NCBI GenBank assembly: GCA_025937035.1
Contig: JAICSG010000031.1
Location: 1 to 13,930, forward strand
Direction: 5' to 3'
From: Thermoanaerobaculia bacterium
GTDB lineage: Bacteria; Acidobacteriota; Thermoanaerobaculia; Multivoradales; UBA5704
Length of the DNA: 13,930 nt
Below are positions 11,527 through 13,930 of the stretch, one piece after another. The position numbers and the translations under genes were made by a program. The notes under the pieces are model-generated. The model worked only from the letters and a program-made list of their open reading frames with translations. It was not told the DNA's origin and made no database searches. Each line of letters starts with the position of its first letter. Position 1 is the stretch's first letter.

Positions 11527-12702
11527 CTACCTTTCCCGTCTCAGCCTCACCCACCGGACCCCATAGCTCCCCAGCCGCAGCAGCAGATCGAACGGCCGGG
11601 CCAGGCGGCGGCCCAGGTAGCCGAGGCGGGTGCGCGGCCGGCCGTAGACGGCGTCAATCTGGGCGTCGGAGAGGAGGACGGCGCCCAGCACGGCGCGGGC
11701 GAGCTGCGCTGGCCGCGAGCGCTCGCTCGGCTGCGGACGGAACAGCCCCAGGCGGAGCGCCCCCGCGTACTCCTCGTCCAGGCGGCCGGCCAGGATGTGC
11801 CGCAGCAGCTCCTCCTCCGGCCCCTCCCACCCGGCGGGGTCCTCCCCCGCCGCCAAGCGCTCCAGTAGCCGCCGCACCGCCGCGGCCTCCTCGTCCGACA
11901 CGTCCCGCGCCACCCAGGCGGCGGCGCGGTCCGTGAGGGCGCCGAGGTCCAGAAGATCGGCCACCATCTTGAGCAGGGAGTAAGAGGAGGGCCAGTAGCC
12001 GTGCTGCCCCAGGCCGTGGACCAGCCCGTGGGCGGCCAGGACCTCCGGCGCCGGCGCCGCGCAGCGTCCGGGGAGGTCCGGCAGCGGCAGGAGGAGCCCG
12101 GCGCGGTCGAGCGCCTCGAAGCTGGCCGAGGCCGCGCCCTCCAGGCGGACGCCGGGGAGATGGCGGTGGATCTCGACCACTCCGCCCTGCGGCCCCGCGA
12201 GCGCCGGGAGCTGGTGCTCGGCCTCCGGCATCCCCGAGCCGCGGAACCCGGCGGCGGCGAGCGCCCGCCAGAGCTCCTCCGCGCGATCGCCCGGCGCCAG
12301 CAAATCGACGTCGCAGGCCCCGCGGCTGCCGGCCGCGAGGAGCCCGGTTCCCTCCAGGGCGGCGAACTTGAGGCAGGCGAGCGGGCACCCGAGCCCCGCC
12401 GCCACTTCGGCCACCCGCCGTGCCTCGCCCATCAGCCGCATCCCCACCGCCGCGGCGCGCGCCCGGTCGCGGGCGTATTCCGCCGCCGTCTCCTCCCCCA
12501 CCTCGGCCCGCAGCCGCTCCCGTCCCTGGCGCACGGCGATCCGCGCCGACACCTCGAACCGCTGCGCCAGCGCCAGCGCCGCCGCCGGATCGACCGCCTC
12601 CGGGAACGGCGCCCCGGCCGGCCCGAAGGCCCGCAGGAGCATCCAGCGGGCCTCCGGCGAGAGGGCGAGCCGCGGCGGCCGGAAGCGGAGGGGGCGGGGC
12701 AT
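11527..12702 (-). CDS. Divergent nucleotidyltransferase family protein (NTP_transf_5-like)
   Basis: A 391-residue protein of the same broad family as the gene at 1-935. It has CLKFAALEGTGLLAAGSRGACDVDLLAPGD at about 110-139, where D131 and D133 fit the metal-binding D-x-D, and VVEIHRHLPGV at 175-185 fits the family's acidic strand before the H-x-x-L segment. The usual LKG motif reads LKF, so the Gly is replaced by Phe, which may mean changed or lost activity. Helical regions on both sides are Ala/Leu-rich. The ATG at 12702 has no Shine-Dalgarno, and TATCCT lies 7 nt upstream, suggesting a leaderless message. It is a stand-alone gene, convergent with arsM and divergent from the next gene. Substrate unknown. 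Confidence 0.72.
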   Translation of the reverse strand: MPRPLRFRPPRLALSPEARWMLLRAFGPAGAPFPEAVDPAAALALAQRFEVSARIAVRQGRERLRAEVGEETAAEYARDRARAAAVGMRLMGEARRVAEVAAGLGCPLACLKFAALEGTGLLAAGSRGACDVDLLAPGDRAEELWRALAAAGFRGSGMPEAEHQLPALAGPQGGVVEIHRHLPGVRLEGAASASFEALDRAGLLLPLPDLPGRCAAPAPEVLAAHGLVHGLGQHGYWPSSYSLLKMVADLLDLGALTDRAAAWVARDVSDEEAAAVRRLLERLAAGEDPAGWEGPEEELLRHILAGRLDEEYAGALRLGLFRPQPSERSRPAQLARAVLGAVLLSDAQIDAVYGRPRTRLGYLGRRLARPFDLLLRLGSYGVRWVRLRRER

Positions 12703-12731
12703 GGAGGGAAGGATACTGCTACCATTCCCCC
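12703..12731. promoter_or_regulatory. 29-nt divergent promoter gap
   Basis: Only 29 nt separate two divergent start codons. The minus strand has TATCCT (12715-12710) 7 nt before its ATG, and the plus strand has TACCAT (12720-12725) 6 nt before its ATG. Neither gene has a Shine-Dalgarno, so both may be transcribed leaderless from back-to-back -10 elements, with any -35 contacts inside the opposite gene. The -35 matches are poor. Confidence 0.35.
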
Positions 12732-13930
12732 ATGCCTTCCCAATGGACCGCTCCGGTCCTGCGCGCGGCTCTGGCGCTGACGGCGATCTCCCTCGCCCTG
12801 GTAACCGTTGCGGGATACCGGGACCTGCGGACCTCGCGCGAGGCGGAGACCGCGCGGCTGGAGCGCGACGGGGTGACCCCGGACCCGGCGGCGCTCGGCC
12901 GCGAGCCCGACCCCGACGGGGTGCGCCTGCGCGCCGCCCGGGCCCTGCTGGCCGCGGAGCTCGATCCGGCCCGCCATCAGGGGCTCCCCCCCGAGCAGGC
13001 GGCGCGCGAGAGCGCGGAGCGGATGGCGGAGGCCGCCGCCACCGCCCGCGGCGTGCTGGCCCTCCGGCCGGCCTCGTGGGAAGCGGCCCTGGTGGCGGGC
13101 GCGGCCACCTATCTGAGCTGGTCGCAGGCGCGCGACCCGCGCCTGTTCACCGCCTACCGGCAGTGGGAGGCGCCGCTGGAGACGGCCCTGCGCCTGGCCC
13201 CGGCCAAGCGGGAGCCGGTGCGCTTCCTCGCCGCCGCCTACCTGGAGATCTGGCCCGCCCTCTCGCCGCGCAAGCAGGGGATCGCCCGCGGCCTGCTGAC
13301 CGAGGTCTTCCGCGATCCCGACCAGCTCGGCGCCCTCCTCTCCCCCTGGCTCGACACCGCCGCCGACCGCCGCGAGGCCTTCTCCGTGCTACCGGACGAC
13401 CCGGAGGTCTGGGAGAAGGTGGAGCGGGTCTACGCCGAGCGCCGCGATCTGGCGGGGCTCACCGACGCCCGGCAGCGGCGGGAGCGCTCGCTGCTCTCCA
13501 GCCTGCGGCGGGACCTCCAGAGGGCCGACCACCTGCGCGAGCAGGGGGAGGACGCCGAGGCCCGCGACTTCTATCTCTCGGTGGCCGGGCGGGCCCGGCC
13601 CGAGGCCCGCTACTTGGGCCTCCTCCAGAGCGCCCTGGAGCGCTGCCCTCCCGGCCCGGTGGACGCCGCCACCGCCAAACGGCTCGCCCCCCACCTCGCG
13701 CGGGCCCTCGACCGCTGCCTCTTCGCCACCTGCGACCTGCCGCCGGCCGTCCTCAAGCGGCTCGCCTATTTCGTGCGCGACCAGGAGCCCTCGCAGGCGG
13801 CCCTGGCGGCCCTGTTCGCCGGCGACGCCCAGCGCGCGGCCTTCTACGAGCGGCGCACCGAAGGGTTGGGAACCGAGCCCTGGGCCCCCTATCTGGTCGC
13901 CAAGGCCCGGGGGCTCGCCGCCCACGGCCA
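12732..13930 (+). CDS. Membrane-anchored helical-repeat protein, C-terminus off the window
   Basis: An open frame of at least 399 codons that runs off the right edge. The N-terminus has one membrane segment (about residues 8-28, VLRAALALTAISLALVTVAG) followed by a charged region, so the bulk should lie outside the cytoplasmic membrane. The rest is almost all helix with TPR-like periodicity, for example RGVLALRPASWEAALVAGAA around 105-124, ALRLAPAKREPVRFLAAAYLEI around 151-172, and QGEDAEARDFYLSVAGRA around 270-287. I recognise no catalytic motif. The ATG at 12732 is used because it is the first start after the divergent gene and the signal-anchor follows it directly; there is no ribosome-binding site. 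A role as scaffold in envelope glycan assembly would suit the O-antigen ligase-like operon nearby, but that is only context. Confidence 0.68.
   Translation, partial: MPSQWTAPVLRAALALTAISLALVTVAGYRDLRTSREAETARLERDGVTPDPAALGREPDPDGVRLRAARALLAAELDPARHQGLPPEQAARESAERMAEAAATARGVLALRPASWEAALVAGAATYLSWSQARDPRLFTAYRQWEAPLETALRLAPAKREPVRFLAAAYLEIWPALSPRKQGIARGLLTEVFRDPDQLGALLSPWLDTAADRREAFSVLPDDPEVWEKVERVYAERRDLAGLTDARQRRERSLLSSLRRDLQRADHLREQGEDAEARDFYLSVAGRARPEARYLGLLQSALERCPPGPVDAATAKRLAPHLARALDRCLFATCDLPPAVLKRLAYFVRDQEPSQAALAALFAGDAQRAAFYERRTEGLGTEPWAPYLVAKARGLAAHG

Noticed and set aside
1..13930. CRISPR arrays, insertion sequences, tRNA or rRNA genes
   Set aside because: No regularly spaced repeats, transposase motifs with terminal repeats, or RNA-gene signatures were seen on reading both strands.

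Overview
The window is very GC-rich and its genes are packed into tight operons with ATGA/GTGA stop-start overlaps. It carries two PqqD-type peptide-modification gene sets, an O-antigen-ligase-type polysaccharide gene, sigma-54-type promoters and a GEMM-family riboswitch. This combination fits an Acidobacteriota-like or deltaproteobacteria-like soil or sediment bacterium. That placement is inference; no rRNA or marker gene is present.

Layout, left to right. (A) 1-2763, minus strand, is a lasso-type operon read from right to left. It holds a 25-residue peptide with a lasso leader motif but almost no core (2763-2686), a PqqD-like leader-binding protein (B1), a transglutaminase-like leader peptidase (B2), an HprK-like P-loop kinase, and a nucleotidyltransferase cut by the window edge. 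No lasso cyclase is visible. (B) 2853-4592, minus strand, is a secreted beta-rich protein behind a 5' control region made of a sigma-54-type -24/-12 promoter, a GEMM-I cyclic-dinucleotide aptamer carrying A at the ligand-discriminating position (as in cGAMP-type members), and a hairpin-plus-T7 terminator. (C) 4746-5023, plus strand, is a sigma-70 promoter driving a small two-cysteine peptide that looks like a RiPP precursor. It ends 2 nt from the end of the convergent radical SAM gene. (D) 5026-9483, minus strand, is a six-gene operon of O-antigen ligase-like protein, TPR protein, S24/S26-like peptidase with Cys in place of Ser, a second HprK-like kinase, a second PqqD-like protein and a radical SAM/SPASM-like enzyme. 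(E) 9531-9929, minus strand, is a small coiled-coil protein of unknown function behind a second sigma-54-type promoter. (F) 10010-11464, plus strand, is a MarR-type regulator rich in Cys pairs plus ArsM arsenite methyltransferase, each preceded by the same 21-bp operator. (G) 11527-12702, minus strand, is a second divergent nucleotidyltransferase. (H) 12732-13930, plus strand, is a membrane-anchored helical-repeat protein cut by the window edge.

How it may work together: regions A and C/D look like two parallel peptide systems built from the same parts (short precursor, PqqD-like RRE protein, HprK-like kinase), one with a lasso-type peptidase and the other with a radical SAM enzyme and an altered S26-like protein next to polysaccharide genes. 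Both precursors carry an aromatic-x-x-Pro-x-aliphatic leader motif suited to PqqD binding. Region F is an arsenic-detoxification unit that appears to use a MarR-type rather than an ArsR-type sensor.
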